DNA of 64,000 bases from Bradysia coprophila (GCF_014529535.1 NC_050737.1:6154487-6218486), one strand, 5' to 3'; shown: positions 36,295 through 49,604, counted from the first letter of the stretch. A program made the numbers and translations. Notes: generated by a model from the letters alone, not told the origin.

Positions 36295-36722
36295 TTTTCT
36301 TCTCGCCGTAAAGGCGTTTTGTTGGTTCTTAGGGAATTCATCCTTTTACGAAATGTAACGGAAAGGAGTTTAGTTCGTCCCTACAGAATTAATCTTTTTA
36401 CGAAATGAATACCAATTTTTATTGTACATAAAAAGCGTTTTAACACGCCGAGCGATCCGGCCCATTGCCCCGCAGCGAAGCGGAGGGCCGCAATGCGAGC
36501 CGGGCGCCGGAACGGTGTCGGTAACTTAGGAGTTAATTTTTTTTTCTCGCAACGTCTAATAATTAGTCTGTGTCATTTTTTTATGTAAAATTTAAATTTA
36601 CTGAACCAAATTATAGACGGCAAATATATTCTGTAGGGACGAACTAAACTCCTTTCCGTTACATTTCGTAATAGGATGAATTTCCTAGGAACCAACAAAA
36701 CGCCTTTACGGCGAGAAGAAAA
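36295..36722. mobile_element. Nested inverted-repeat element with a GC-rich core
   Basis: Near-perfect inverted arms of about 92 bases: TTTTCTTCTCGCCGTAAAGG at the left end and its inverse at the right. Both arms also share AAAGGAGTTTAGTTCGTCCC or its inverse. The core has an unusually GC-rich stretch at about 36450-36525 with a palindrome-like GCCCCGCAGCGAAGCGGAGGG. It sits in the centre of the larger foldback element. Target duplication unclear. Confidence 0.75.
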
Positions 36723-37640
36723 TTAGGAATGAGATGATTTGGGATCTCAACTGAACTCAATTAGTAATCTTGAGGAGAAGCTCAACTCAAGAAAATCAAA
36801 ACTCAAGATTTTCTTGAGATCTCAATTTTAGCTCAACTCAAGAAAATTCTTGAGTTGAGCTAAGATATTAAACATCGCCATTCACTTTATATATTGGCTA
36901 ACACATTTACTTACTAGAATATCGTTGTTGACATCACTATTTTCAGCTAAAGTAGATCTCACTGTAGAAAACCATTTATGTACAAATAAAACAAAAACAA
37001 AATATTTTTTTCTAATTATTGGAATGCCATTGTATTTTTAAATTGAAATTAAACAAAAGAGACGTTTTCTCATATATAAAGAAAGATTAACAAAAGTTTT
37101 ACAAGAAAACATTTGATGTCCTAGCGATATCTCACCGCCACCGGATAAAATAACAAAAAATATACCGCCGAGTTAGAATTGAGGAAAGTTACGTAATTCA
37201 ACGATCGACCGAAAAAAAGTACCGACCTCAATGATTGACCGAAAATTTAAGCTTCTCATTCTACATAAAATTTGAAAGACAACAATATTGCTCCTGAAGA
37301 AAAAATAAATTTGCAGATTTATTTCAATAATCTGCTCCTCAGGAAACAATAAATTTGCAGACAAAAGAATAAAAATGCTCCCAAAAATTTGCTAGAAATT
37401 TTGCAGATTTTTTGACATAATATTGCTCCCAAAAAATACATGCCGTTGCAAAAGTAGTTGCAAAACTTTGGTTTAATATGAAAGTTTTGCAACAACTTTA
37501 ACCACTTCTTCCACATAAGGGCTGAAGTTGTTGCAAAAGTAGTTGCCAAACTTTGGTTTAATATTAACAGATTCAGTGTTGCCAGCCACAGATTTTTTTT
37601 GCAACTACTTTTGCAACTACTTCAGGGGGATCCCTGGAAC

Positions 37641-40600
37641 TATGTAATGCATGTACTTACTGCTATTTACAGGGGTGTAACTTAGACCAATTTGTAATAA
37701 TTTCAAAATTATTTTTCAGATGTCGCTAACAGCCTTTTACGATCAATATAAAGTTCAGCCTGCTTAGCGTGACCACCGAACCACGCTTCGCAGGATTACA
37801 AATACTGATATTTCGTCTAAATGTATGCTAAATATATGTTGAAACTCAAAGAAAATATTTTCACTAAGTTTCTCTAAATTTCACCGAAATTTGTCTAAAA
37901 TAGCGTTTACACTAAACCACTACACAAAAGAAGCGTGACACGGGAATCGAATCCCGTCCTATTCTGTCTGTTCGGTTAATGTCCAAATTTGCTTTTTTAT
38001 AAAAAAAGCGCCCAGTGACACGTGCAGACAATTAAAGTTTATTGGAAATCAGAATTAATTCGGTTAAAAGGGAAAAAGAATCATTAAACATTCCATTAAG
38101 ATAGTCTACGCTTTTTTAGAGAACATTCATGCATAATAATTTCGCTGTAAATGGAAAGCAATAACGTAAATTAAATTTTAATCTTCGCCAGAAAATTCAC
38201 TATAATCTAGAGATTAATTTGTTTCTTTTCAGTTTTTTTATTTATTTATTATTATTTTCCGTTTCGAATCAACACGAACGAATGGTCGTTTGCCTTCTAA
38301 GAAGGTTGTCCTTTTTATGGTCAATGTTCCAGTTTTTCATTTTTATCGTTTGATGTTTAAGACTGTGAAACTGTGACATGTCTAACATAAATTTGAATAT
38401 TTATTTTAGTGAAATAAAATGAACGAGATATTATTTAAAAAAGAAAGAAGTGAAAAAAAACGGAAAATCAAAGCTAAACTTATAATGCATACAATATCGT
38501 GAAAGGAAACGATTCGTCTTTTACACGACACATTGAAAAATCGCTAAAGTTTTGAATATTTATCCGAAGCATGCAAGCTTTTGTACTTGTTTTTCTTGCG
38601 ATATTGTTACCGAAGAAAGAAAGAAAAAAATTCTGTTCACATATCACATTGATAGTAAATGACATGATGCGATGCACACTTGTAGTAGCACACGTATAGA
38701 TTTCATTGGTTGTTTATTCTATAAATTTTACTCGGGTTAGATAACATTTCTAAGTTGATAGTTATCAGAGTCTGATTTGAATTCCACAAAAAAGGACGCA
38801 AACTTTTATGGTAGTCAGAGAAATGATATTCTACGGTCTCTGGGGTGTGCATCCTAACCAGGGTCTTTTTTAGGGGAATAAAATTCCCGAAAATTCCCTA
38901 ATTCTTATGTCGCGTTTTCTCTAAAATAGATCGAAATGCCTGCGTTATTAGACCTAGGATACTAGATATTTTGTAAAGTTAACCACGTTAAGATAATGTT
39001 ATGTTATAATAGTTTGAAATATCCAGGCTTTGCTCTTCAAGAGTAATGTTGTTAATCTACCATTCGAACTATATTTGGTTCGATTGTATTAACTTATTCG
39101 ACTTGATTCTGAGGAGAACCATACAGAGTTACTCGTATAAAGCCAATTGGAGCTATATTCTGATCGCCTCCTGTTTGTATACGAGTCTACAAAGGTTCTA
39201 CCAATCAAATACAAAAGTCAATGTGGAAAAGATGCGTTGTTTTCCAGTCGATTTAATGTATTTTGCTAGACGAATGGTAATTTCCACTGAAATAAACCTA
39301 AGAAAACAATGGGTAATTTATACAGCGTACACTGGTTACAATGTGTGGCAACAGAGAATTTAAATCAAAGTTTAGGCTAGTTTTAATAGTCTTTTGCTTA
39401 ATTTTCTTTCACTGAAACGTCGCAACACCGGTGTAAAGAAACGGGACAGTGTGCTTTGCTTATGGACCCGATCAACTACACGACATTTTTTCGTTGAAAA
39501 TCTACACTATGACTAAAGTGTCAGTAGCAGAGATTGCCAAAATCCTTTTTGTGTGAGGTGCCAAACACGTAGCTTTGAGCCAACAATTTTAGCTCGTTAT
39601 CGAAGCAACGTTTAAGGTGTTTTTGTTTGGCAAAAATTTAATTCACCGTCTGGATCGCACGAGTCTTCAATACACAACCGACAAACCACTTCATTTCCGT
39701 TTTACGAAAGAAAAAAAAAACATCGAGAAAAACGCATTATTAAGATGTTAACACAAGAGAGCAAACCGTATATGTATATATATCTGCTAGCGATACTTCT
39801 ACCTAGATAAAATACAAAATGATTTTTTTCGTTGTTGTTGTTATTGTTGCTGTTTATTTGCTGTTTTAGCATGGCTCTTGTACAATATTTGATTTCTTTT
39901 TAGTTCTTTAGTTAAAACAATCGCGCGAAATTATAATACAACGGCGATAAAATGCATTTTATCTCATTTCAAATTCAGTAAAACTATTTTCGTTTTCACT
40001 TGGTGTAATACATTTTTCGTTTCGTTTTATTGCTTCTTTTTACCGGTTTTTATTGGTTTTATTGAAATTGAATTAAATTTTTCAATAACAGTCATTGTTA
40101 ACATGTCCCTATGGCGTATTTATATAACGTTAAAATAAAGCAGACGAGGAGCGCGTAGCTCTATGAAATTAAAAAATTAACTGAATTATAATGCAAAGGT
40201 GCCGTGGGAAGCGTAGTGAAAACTCACGACTTTTGATAAACAAAAGAAGAAATATGATAATGTACAGTTATGTTAGCCATTTCATTCGTCTTCCCTCAGG
40301 TCCAAGTTTGCTATTAATTTGTACAATTTATTGTACACTATACAGCAGACGATTGTGTAATAGTGCTGGCTTCCCTCTGCTTCTCGTCTCTTGTTCAATA
40401 AATTCATAGTTGATGGATGCGTGAACTTTTCTTAAAAATAGGTACTACTTACTGGACAGGTTTGCACATTTTGTTTCATTGTCTACATTATATTATGCAT
40501 ATTATGCATACTGAGACAATAAAATACTCGACCATATATTTTCTCCGATTTTTCTTCCTATTTTGTAACTGCAAAAGTAAAAAAAACTACTACGTTACAC

Positions 40601-43240
40601 GGACGTATTTTACATCCCTCATTTTCAATTTAAAGCACAGATTATTTAACGTTTTACTAAGTTACGTACCTCCGGGAAAATTTGCTTACTCACAAGAACG
40701 AGAGGGAAGTTTATATACAAAGGCGAGGGTCATAATTCCCAGAGTGCAAAATGCAAAATGTTCTTTTTTTCAAAAGTCTGTGGAGCTATCAACCATTGAA
40801 ATCGTCACAGCAGCTGTCCTCAACAAAAAAAAAGGTTGCACACAAATGTAGCCAAAAACTGAGTATGAGTTATGGGAATGTGTTGAGATCTGAAAATAAG
40901 TGTCTTTGAATTAAAGTATGATGCTTTTCCTTCAGGAGGACCTCTCCTATGCAATTTAAATTTAAATTTCAGGCTCTCGATTTAAATGCATCGAAAAGTC
41001 TATCATCACAGCTTTCCTACGATACCATACACAATACATTCTTGAAGCTCCCAATAGACTCCTATTACTCGCCCCATACTAAAACGTAATGTTTATAATG
41101 ACTCTGTGATATTTTCGTAAAAGATTTTCGTTTAATTATTTAATTTTTTTAATGTAATAATTCTCAGAGAAAATAGTCTAAAATAATTGTTTAAATTTAC
41201 TGAAGAAGCTCAAAATAATAGATCAAAATATTGCAAAAATCAAAAGTTTCTTATTCATGCCGCTATTGTCAACAAACCAACAATACTCAGTTTTTGTGTA
41301 AAATCTTTTTTTTTGTTGAATACAGCCAGGCGATCGGCTGGGTCAGGTTAAACTCAATTGTTTTTGTATCAAGAACCGCACGGGTGATAAATTTATACAC
41401 TTCCAATCGCCTAGGTCAGAATATTTTCTGTGTCAGAAATTATGCTTTTAATAGTATATTACTTCCGAGGTTCCAAAATGTGGAGTGTCACAGCCCGAAC
41501 CGAAGAGGTTTTTGCTTTAATAAAATTTACATGCCTGTGCACTTTACATTACTGGTTGTGACTTTGGAAAAATGCTTACCGGACTTACTAGCTTGTAATG
41601 ATATAATACGTACACAGTTCATTTGTTACATAGTAGAATGAAGTTCGAGGGTTAATCGCTTATTGTTGTCATCGCTATCTAAAACATATGACTAGCCATT
41701 TCTGAAAGGTTAAATGTTGGACTAGGTGGTCTTCATTACTTATCGATGCAACAATTTCTTCTTCTTCTTTTTCGTAACAATACATTTCCGTACGCTAAAT
41801 GCGCACATGTAATAATATGTTCGTACAATGGAAAGCATACACATCACAATAAACTCTCGATTAACATTCGAAAATTTTTTGTGATGAAGATTTTGTATAC
41901 TAGGACGATTATGAACGATGCGCCACATAACATACCTACATAATACGTTTAAATATCAAGAATACAGCAAAAAAAAAGAGATTCATAAAAGTGCATTCTT
42001 CTCTTCCTGCAGTTTTATCGCACTCTAGGGCACGCACGACTTACTTAGAACATAAATAAATAATATAATACAGAAAAAAAAACCATCCGAACCAACAACT
42101 AAATATATGCCTAGAAAAGATGGTTAAGATGCGAAGAAAAGACAAATGCTCCGCCCAATGGATTATGAAAGAAAATTGCTTAAGCAAAGTCTACAGGAAT
42201 ATAAGAAGAAGAAAAAAAAATTCAAGAAATTGTTTTGTGTGACTGCAAAATGTGGTATTGTTTTTGACAAAAGGAAGGGTTCAAGTCGTGATCGTATATA
42301 ATGGTATTCATATTACATAACTGATATCATTTATTAATATAATATTATTTATATTTTAAAGACATACATATATATGTGACTGCAAGAAAGGCTTTACTCC
42401 AAGATTCAATTAGTGGAACAAAATAATAAAAATTTTCATAGAATTTTTCATTGTCATAATTTATCCATTATTCAATCCAACGACAACTCCTAGTGTATTT
42501 ATTATTTATCGCTCGCTCAATTCTAATACCCACAATCATAAAATGTAAATAATTCCTCTTGGCGAAATTTAGACCTTAGCGCGTGCCCTATCATACCTGC
42601 TACACTTCATAACTTTGATGTAACATTATAATATAAACATTAAAAAAGTGTAAATTAAAATATTGCGAATATCTTTCTCGGCATCCAATATACATATATG
42701 AAGTGAGTGTATCTTTGTATATGGACGTGTAAGCTGGAAAGTTAATTAATACAAGAAATATAATTATGATAATTGAAAACTTGGCACTATAGGCAAGTAG
42801 ATTTCCACACAACAATCTTGTTAATTTTTCAATTAATGTATCTGATTGCTGCTACGCATATTTGCAATTTAATTCATCTGACGGATGATCCGCATTGCAT
42901 TACACTATATAATATACCTAAACGAAGAAAAAAAGGTGTAAAAACAAACATTAACTGCTGTTGTTCGTATTATATGTTTTATTGGTGCAGCGGTTGTTTT
43001 TAAAACAGATTTTTCCCCGTATAACAGCTTGTTAGATTTTCGTTCTGTTTTTTGTTTTTTATTGCATATAATGATTTGAGAGATAAGATCAGAATACATA
43101 TTAGTCGAAAATTGTTATTTGTTCAACGAGGGAAGAAAAGTGGGCAATTGCATTTATAGGGTGTTACCAGAGAAAATGCAATTTCCAATTTTTTTCGAGC
43201 AAAAGGTTTCCGAAGTTTCAGCGGAGGGGGAAAATGACTA
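37641..43240. other. Gene-poor AT-rich region
   Basis: About 5.6 kb with only chance-like ORFs, the largest being 144 codons at 40417-40851 with low-complexity, UTR-like composition. A 45-base segment at 41448-41493 (TATATTACTTCCGAGGTT) recurs inverted at about 44191-44252. It may include an untranslated region of a gene outside the ORF evidence; I cannot show it. Confidence 0.4.
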
Positions 43241-43377
43241 CACACCCGGAATTTTGAAAACCGACATATTTTCTGTTTCTGTGTTTTACTTGAGTTTCCG
43301 ATTTCTCCACGAAAGCAAAATTCACAAAAAAAAACGGTAAACCACGAAACAGAAAATGTGTCGGTTTTCAAAATTCG
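43241..43377. mobile_element. Hairpin MITE, copy 2
   Basis: The same family as 26604-26744: GGAATTTTGAAAACCGACA at the left, GGTTTTCAAAATTC at the right, and a shared TTTACTTGAGTTTC arm. The right terminus has diverged, so the symmetric ACACTCGC-type ends are not preserved. Confidence 0.65.
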
Positions 43378-43928
43378 TCAAAATTCACCTGCGTTGTGAA
43401 AAAATATATTTTTGTTCGCCTAAATGTTTACATGAGGTCTTGATATGAAGTACTAGATTTGTTAAATTTATTATATTAAAATGATCGATTGTTGCGTTAT
43501 TACCGTATTGTGATTTGATAACAAGTCTACGACTTAATAATTCAGCATATTGAGCTTGCAGACGCAACGTTTTTACTCCGAAGTTGATCTTATGCGTGCG
43601 CAATAAAAACAGTTGAAAGACTATATTGGTTCTAAAATCAAAATACACTCAGAATCGATCATTTTAATTTTAATTTACTTTACGTGTTACGGCATGTTTC
43701 ATTTTCATTTACATTGCCTAATCACGTAAAGCATTGTACTTACGAGGTCCCAAGTTGTTACTTTACAAGTGGGGAATACAGCTCTTCCCTTCGGGTCGGG
43801 CTGTTTATTTATTTAGCGTATGGTATATTTTCTAACAGTGTTACAATTAAAGTGAACGTACATTCGTTAATAAGTTAATTCGTCAAGTGAAAAAGAGAGA
43901 AGTGAAACGTCATTGAAACTTGTCAACA
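43378..43928. other. Intergenic, no supported gene
   Basis: AT-rich. No feature recognised. Confidence 0.4.
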
Positions 43929-44115
43929 ATAGGTTTGTTCCAAGGCCATATGAATTGTCAAATTTCATCCACAGAACCATAACCTCAATGATATTTCCGT
44001 GTAAATCGCGTAGGCGACGTTTATGAAATATCACGTAATCGACGTTGCTGTGGATGAAATTGTCGTTGTTCGGGTTGTCAAAGTTCGTGTTTACAGTTAC
44101 TTGGAACAAACCTAT
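43929..44115. mobile_element. Small inverted-repeat element (MITE)
   Basis: Ends ATAGGTTTGTTCCAAG and its inverse. Inner matching blocks include TTTCATCCACAG against CTGTGGATGAAA. AACA on both outer sides may be a 4-bp duplication. No ORF. Confidence 0.65.
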
Positions 44116-44720
44116 AACAGCAATCAGTCGGCAAAAAAACAAACAAACTGACATAAATATTACAGAGCCCGGTTGCAATTATCACATAACACAGATGTAA
44201 CACCCCACTTATCAAATACAGAACTTGAAACCTCGGAAGTAATATACTATTATTTAGTGAGATCAGTGAATAATTGGTAGACTTTTGTTTAGTATAGTAA
44301 CTGGTTTGGCGTAAGATTTTTTTTTTTGGAATCCCAGCCAACGCAATATACCGATTGTAATTAATTTCTTTTTATAAAAAAATCAAATTCTTCATTTTTA
44401 CAATTCACATATTAAGTCGTTGGAAGGACGTCCCAGCTTTTTATTAATTGCACGGGCGACAGTTTTAAGCATTTTATCTTTACTTTTTACTTTCGACTTG
44501 TTGTTTACTGAGACCACAGTCGATCTGACATTCTGAAACAAGAGATGAATTTTCTCATCTGAACTGTGATCAGAGAAAGTGTGGACAAACCGTCATTTTC
44601 TTACTGCATTTGAGGATAAAGTTATTCACGCCGCACTAATGACAACAGTATTTTTGCGCTATAAACTGAATCACATAAGTCATCTGTCAGTGTTTCTTGT
44701 TTAGATAGATGACTTTTATA
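44116..44720. other. Intergenic, no supported gene
   Basis: AT-rich, containing the inverted partner (44191-44252) of the 41448-41493 segment. Confidence 0.4.
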
Positions 44721-46882
44721 CAGGGAGCCCCCTCAAAATTCGGCCTCCTTTTTAAGGAATAAAGGAGGATATTTCGATAATTTAAGGAGCATTTCAGGAG
44801 TTTTAAAATATGAGATTTTGGATTAAATTTGATGAATTCGAAATTGTTTTGACTTTCCAAAGTCATGTTAAGGATATATGAAGTAGATTTTTTGGTGTTT
44901 CTCAAAGAATATTCTTTGGAAAATATTTTCCGAATTTTTCACAAATATTTTATCAAAGATTTTTCCAAAAAAAGTTTACTCTAGATAAGATACCCAACGT
45001 ACCCCTATGTTCACGCAGTTAGATTTTAAAAAAAAATTAGCCTAGTTTCTTACTTTTCTGTCTTTTTTTTGATTTCTTTGATTTCATCTTCTTGCTACTT
45101 GTAATGCCTGCATTTAAAATCATCTGTGCTTTGGCCACTGATTATTTATTTAATTTACGTTCGCTAACTACAACTGACGAAGTGTGACTTTTAACTTTAA
45201 AGTCTCTTCAGCTATTTCAGCTTCGATGCTTTGAATGTTGGCTTTCTTATGCTTTTCGTTTTTGTCTGACTCGTTTTGTTTCGATTTTGCTAATAACGCC
45301 TTTCGCTCTTTTTCTACATCTAAATGTAAAAAAATATCTTTTACGGGCCGACGAGCAGGAGGTCTAACAATTTTCGAATAATTGGAAAATCTTCAACTTT
45401 ATCGTAGAAATACAAAGCATCCTAACTCTATCCGAATAGCCGCAATCGTTTCTTCTAAGAGCTGCTCCTTGAAATTTCGGGAAACACAAATTTATTTACG
45501 CTAAATCCTCGCTCAGGATCAGCATTCCTATAGGGATTGCAAACCGAACCCGTTTTGAAAAACCGCGGTTTCGGTTTTTTATGTAAAAAAACCGCGGTTA
45601 ACCGGTTAACCGCGGTTTTTCGGAACAGCAAAATCTAAAGCAAATTCTTAAACAAGTCTAATTGGTTCCACTACTTTTTAGCGTTTAGAACGTGCTCTTT
45701 TATTTAATGCATTCGCTTTTCGTAATTAACAAAATTAAAAAAACACTTTGTTTGGGCTTTTTTGCTTTCTTCTTAAAAAAAAATGTAATTGAAAATCGTA
45801 ATGCGGAAAATAGTCGCCTCTTATTACGCACAATGGATGCAACTCGGTGAAAAGTCAATGTTAAAGCATCTTCAAAATGTCTTCTCGGGCTTACTTTAAG
45901 AATATTTTTGATTTTTTTAAAAGGATCTCCAAATACTCCACAATCTTACGGCATTCTCTAAAATTTCCAGATCTTCACCAAATATACCGACCTGAAAGGA
46001 AAACGTCATCAACTCAGAGGCGACGTAACCTGTACCTCTGAGTTGATCACGTTGTCCCCTTATAATCAGACCTATCAGGCCCCTTATTTTAACGTATCTT
46101 AGTTAGTTCTATTTCACAAAATTTTGAGTCTGAGCACGGAAAACGGAAATTTGTCGTTAAAACGAACTAAGATAATTTATCTTATAATACTATTCACATT
46201 TTAAGTTAGCCTTTTCATGTTTACGAAAGCTATTGGTAGGAATAACAATTTTCTTTTACAGAGACTGATGGCTGGCGAAATTATCTGCAATTAGCTCAAA
46301 ACGTTGCTGAAATGATACCAATACACAATATAAATGCTTAAATTCTCCCAAAAACTAGAGATTTCTAACGCTTCATTGAAAACCCGAAAACCGCGGTTTT
46401 CTTGATAAAAAAACCGCGGTTTTTTAACGCCCAAAATCTCCCGGTTAACCGGTTCGGTTTAAACCGGTTTGTAATCCCTAATTCCTATGATTGAGGAATA
46501 AATACGCATTGGCTAACTTAACCAAACTTTTCTCAAACACGATACACACCAGACGAAAGTTAACAATTGATTGACAATAAATGATTTTAAGTTACCAGCA
46601 GCATCAACACAATCGATAAAAAGAACAATTGAAGCAATAGGGTTTTGCAAGTACCTTTTAGAACTATCGATCTCATTTGTTAATTATTTAGGTTTCATGA
46701 GCTTTTTTTGGTGAAGTAAGCGAGGAACGGTTTTGAATATAGATATACAGTCAGAATTAAAATGTTAGAAGTTTTAACTAGAGTGAAACTAAAAATAAGG
46801 AGTTTGAGGAGATTAAGGAGGTTTCAGGAGGATTTTTGAAAATCAAGGAGATTTAAGGAATCAAGGAGGAGTGGGCTCCCTG
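44721..46882 (-). pseudogene. Decayed hAT-like DNA transposon, interrupted by another element
   Basis: The ends CAGGGAGCCC and GGGCTCCCTG are inverted, and both arms contain GGAGG/AAGGAG-rich sequence. The flanks CTTTTATA and TTTATATA could be a diverged 8-bp duplication. On the minus strand, remnants of transposase coding read KLANAYLFLNHRN up to 46481. They resume as ADPERGFSVNKF from about 45526, after a 950-base insertion. The ADPERGFS block resembles the C-terminal dimerisation region of hAT-like transposases. The rest of the coding region is broken by stops and cannot be followed. Inactive. Confidence 0.75.
45531..46480. mobile_element. Non-autonomous element nested in the hAT-like transposon
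   Basis: Ends TAGGGATTGCAAACCG and CGGTTTGTAATCCCTA are inverted. ATTCCTA flanks both sides (45524-45530 and 46481-46487), or 8 bp if one terminal T is shared. Subterminal AAACCGCGGTT and CCGGTTAACCGG palindromes repeat near both ends. No ORF. The ends suggest a hAT-type MITE. It split the host transposon's coding sequence cleanly: the frame resumes when one copy of the 7-bp duplication is ignored. Confidence 0.8.
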
Positions 46883-49604
46883 TTTATATAACTTCTAATT
46901 TCTAGTTGGAACTATATAATTAAAGGATTTGTACAACCATTCTAGTAGTCGGGAGGGATAATATCTGTACAAGGAAGGGGTAAGCTTGAAAGCTTCGTAA
47001 AACTTAAAAATGCAAAGGGTCAAAAGTCACAAATAGTTCCAAAACTTCTTTCTCGGCTAGCAAAAATCAGCGTTAGCACAAATTCACCTACGTAACAAAA
47101 TGTGTTTCCAACTAAAATTCTTACTAATTTCTGTACTTAAGTTATTTGTGCAGCAATAGGTGGCAATTTAATTATGTCACGTCTGCTTCCATTTTATTTC
47201 TATCATCTGAAACGGAGCAAAAAGTCTTGACCTACCCAAGTTTAGCCGAACATTCAGAGTCTATATTATGGAAAGGGGATGTTTTATCGAACTTCAGACA
47301 AGACAATATTTTTCCACAACTTTAACCCAACGCTGTTAATTTTAATACTTATCAATTGCATACATTCAACATTCTTTAAAGAAGCTTAACAATACTCTCA
47401 TATTATTCAAGTTCGCTATTTTCTTACTTATTCCCTCTTACATACTCAATACGACCATTTTCGAATGCCAAACAATATTATGGTGAATTAAAACGGATTC
47501 ATAAAGTTATGCAGATATTCGGGAAAAAAATGCGTTAAAAATTCTTGCAAAACTAATAACGGCTGATGGTATATATACTTATTGCATATCGCATACATTT
47601 CACATTGTAAAGTATACTCCAATTTCGTTGTGTTGTAAATAGTACAGTGGCAGAGAAATTTTATTAAATAAATTCTTAGAGAAACTGATTTTAGAAACGT
47701 ATTTACAAACAGGTAAAAATGGTATGGTCGTTTAATTACATTGTGACGGTTTTGAATTTCATAAACGAAAATTCACAGAATCAAAGGTTGCACATTTATT
47801 CCAATTAACGAATAAACTTGATGAATTAATACAGTTGATGAAATAAAAATATGAATTTTGTGCTCAATAATTAACGATGTTACTGATGAAAGTTAAATAC
47901 GTTTATGATTATTCAGTTGAATATACAAATTTCTGTGCTCAAATGTTTTGTATAGTTTATTAAACCTAATCATCAGCCGGCAAAATCGACTCATAACAAA
48001 ATAGGAATTTTATAAAAATATTTAAGTTCAACAACACACACCTTGTGCTGAAAATATCCGGCCAACCCTTATGTTTACCACATGTAGTTTTATAATCTAC
48101 CTTGAGTGCTTGCATGAAAAAAATAAAAATAAAACAACGACCAGACCCAGACATCGTTTCACTTGTTTTTGCCAGAAAACTTCTCAAAAATTCAACGAAA
48201 AATATACAATTTTGTGTGTTCTATCAAATGCAGCAACATACACACAAAAACATAACGAGCCCATAAGGTAAATTCAGGTCGTTTACCCGAATAGGGTATG
48301 TATTTTTTCGGGGTTATACCACCCATCAAACTCTCGAATGTGTATAGAACGAAATGCTATAATACAGCCAATGTTTGCGCTGGAAAAACGTCTTCTTAGA
48401 TATTTTTCATTTTCGCCCGCATTGCAAATTGCAACTCATTCCTTGTTACGGATTTTTTTTTCTTGTGCCCAAACTCCGAACAGCATAGCCTCCCACGAAA
48501 ATCATCAGTCGATTTTCTCTTCGATGCATGTTTCATGAATTTTTTTTTATGTATTTTTCAATGACGAGAAGTTGCTTTGTTTTTCTCATTCTTTTTTTTT
48601 TGCTGCTGCAGTTATTCGAGTCAGAGAGGCTTTATTGAAGAAGCTGAAACATTTATTGGAATTCATTAGTCGGGAGTTCTTTAATATAAAGAATTGAACA
48701 ATGTTCGACTCTATTGACAGCACTCAAGAAATCCGGAATTATATGAAATTACTGAGTATCAAGAAGGGCGATTTTTTATTAGATAGACAGACATGTAAAA
48801 AACAATCGAACGTACAACCAATTATATAAGTTTTCAGTAAGAAGGCTTTACTTTAATTAATTTAATTCAGTTTCAAAAAATCTGATCCAGAAATTTTGCG
48901 TAGTTTGATAAGGGTTCGAAAACAAATGTGAGGTATGTAGCTCAATGTATTCATTAGAGCTTAATACTAGCGACTTTGTTGCAGTATTGTATTGTTTGAA
49001 AAACAGCCTATCGAAATCGGACGCATTTTCAAGTGGACTTTTTTATAGGTGCCTAGAAGCCAAAACCGCTTAAAAAAAATTGGAAGGTTGTGTGGCTGGT
49101 GAAACGTAATCAAAAACCGAAAACTTGCACTTTTTTTTACATAAATTTCTACTGTTACACGAGCCGTACGGGGTCGTGTGGGGTGTCATTGGAAAGGAAA
49201 TCAGATGTACTATTGAGCCGAATAGGGACTTATTGGTTTAAACTAAATCTATGCTAGAATAAAATGAAATATTTTAAAATGAGAGAAATCGATCCCCCAA
49301 TGGATATCTGAGTCTTAATAATAGTAAGCAAAATACAATACCAATGAATTTATGTATTGAATAGGCATTACGAGATTAAATTTTGTAGATTCTCTGCAAA
49401 TAAAAAATTCAATCTCGTCCAGTGATAATTGTCTTCCAAATTTTTCAGTAAGAAATGTGGAAATTACCTGTACTTAATAGAGAAGTGAGGATTTAAATGT
49501 GATATTGAGGTAAGTAATTTCAAAAACATATCAAAGTTCTCAAGTAAAAATATTCTTCTCAGCCCAATTCTTTATGGCTTCAATGTAAATATTTCCAAGG
49601 CTGT
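46883..49604. other. Intergenic, no supported gene
   Basis: AT-rich with many homopolymer runs. The stretch 48980-49230 has repeat-like character (CCGTACGGGGTCGTG) but I can draw no boundary. Confidence 0.4.

Larger units (their letters stand above)
35442..37631. mobile_element. Foldback-type element with perfect 9-bp target duplication
   Basis: The element is flanked by CCCTGGAAC at 35433-35441 and again at 37632-37640, a perfect 9-bp direct repeat. Its ends are inverted and rich in AGTAGTTGCAAAA-type sequence. Both arms are built of repeats: 85-bp units and then degenerate GCAAAATTATT repeats on the left, with their inverses (AATAAATTTGCAG, and GCAACTACTTTTGC near the end) on the right. 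The copy number differs between arms. The centre contains a separate inverted-repeat element (36295-36722) framed by CTCAAGATTTTCTTGAG palindromic sequence. No transposase ORF. Arms of tandem repeats plus a 9-bp duplication fit FB-like or Mutator-like transposition. Confidence 0.85.

Noticed and set aside
37925..37960. CGGGAATCGAATCCCG looked like a tRNA T-arm
   Set aside because: The loop length does not fit a T-loop, and no acceptor, D-arm or anticodon arm can be placed upstream.
40417..40851. Open frame of 144 codons
   Set aside because: Low-complexity hydrophobic and Lys-rich composition without any family signal; likely chance or untranslated sequence.
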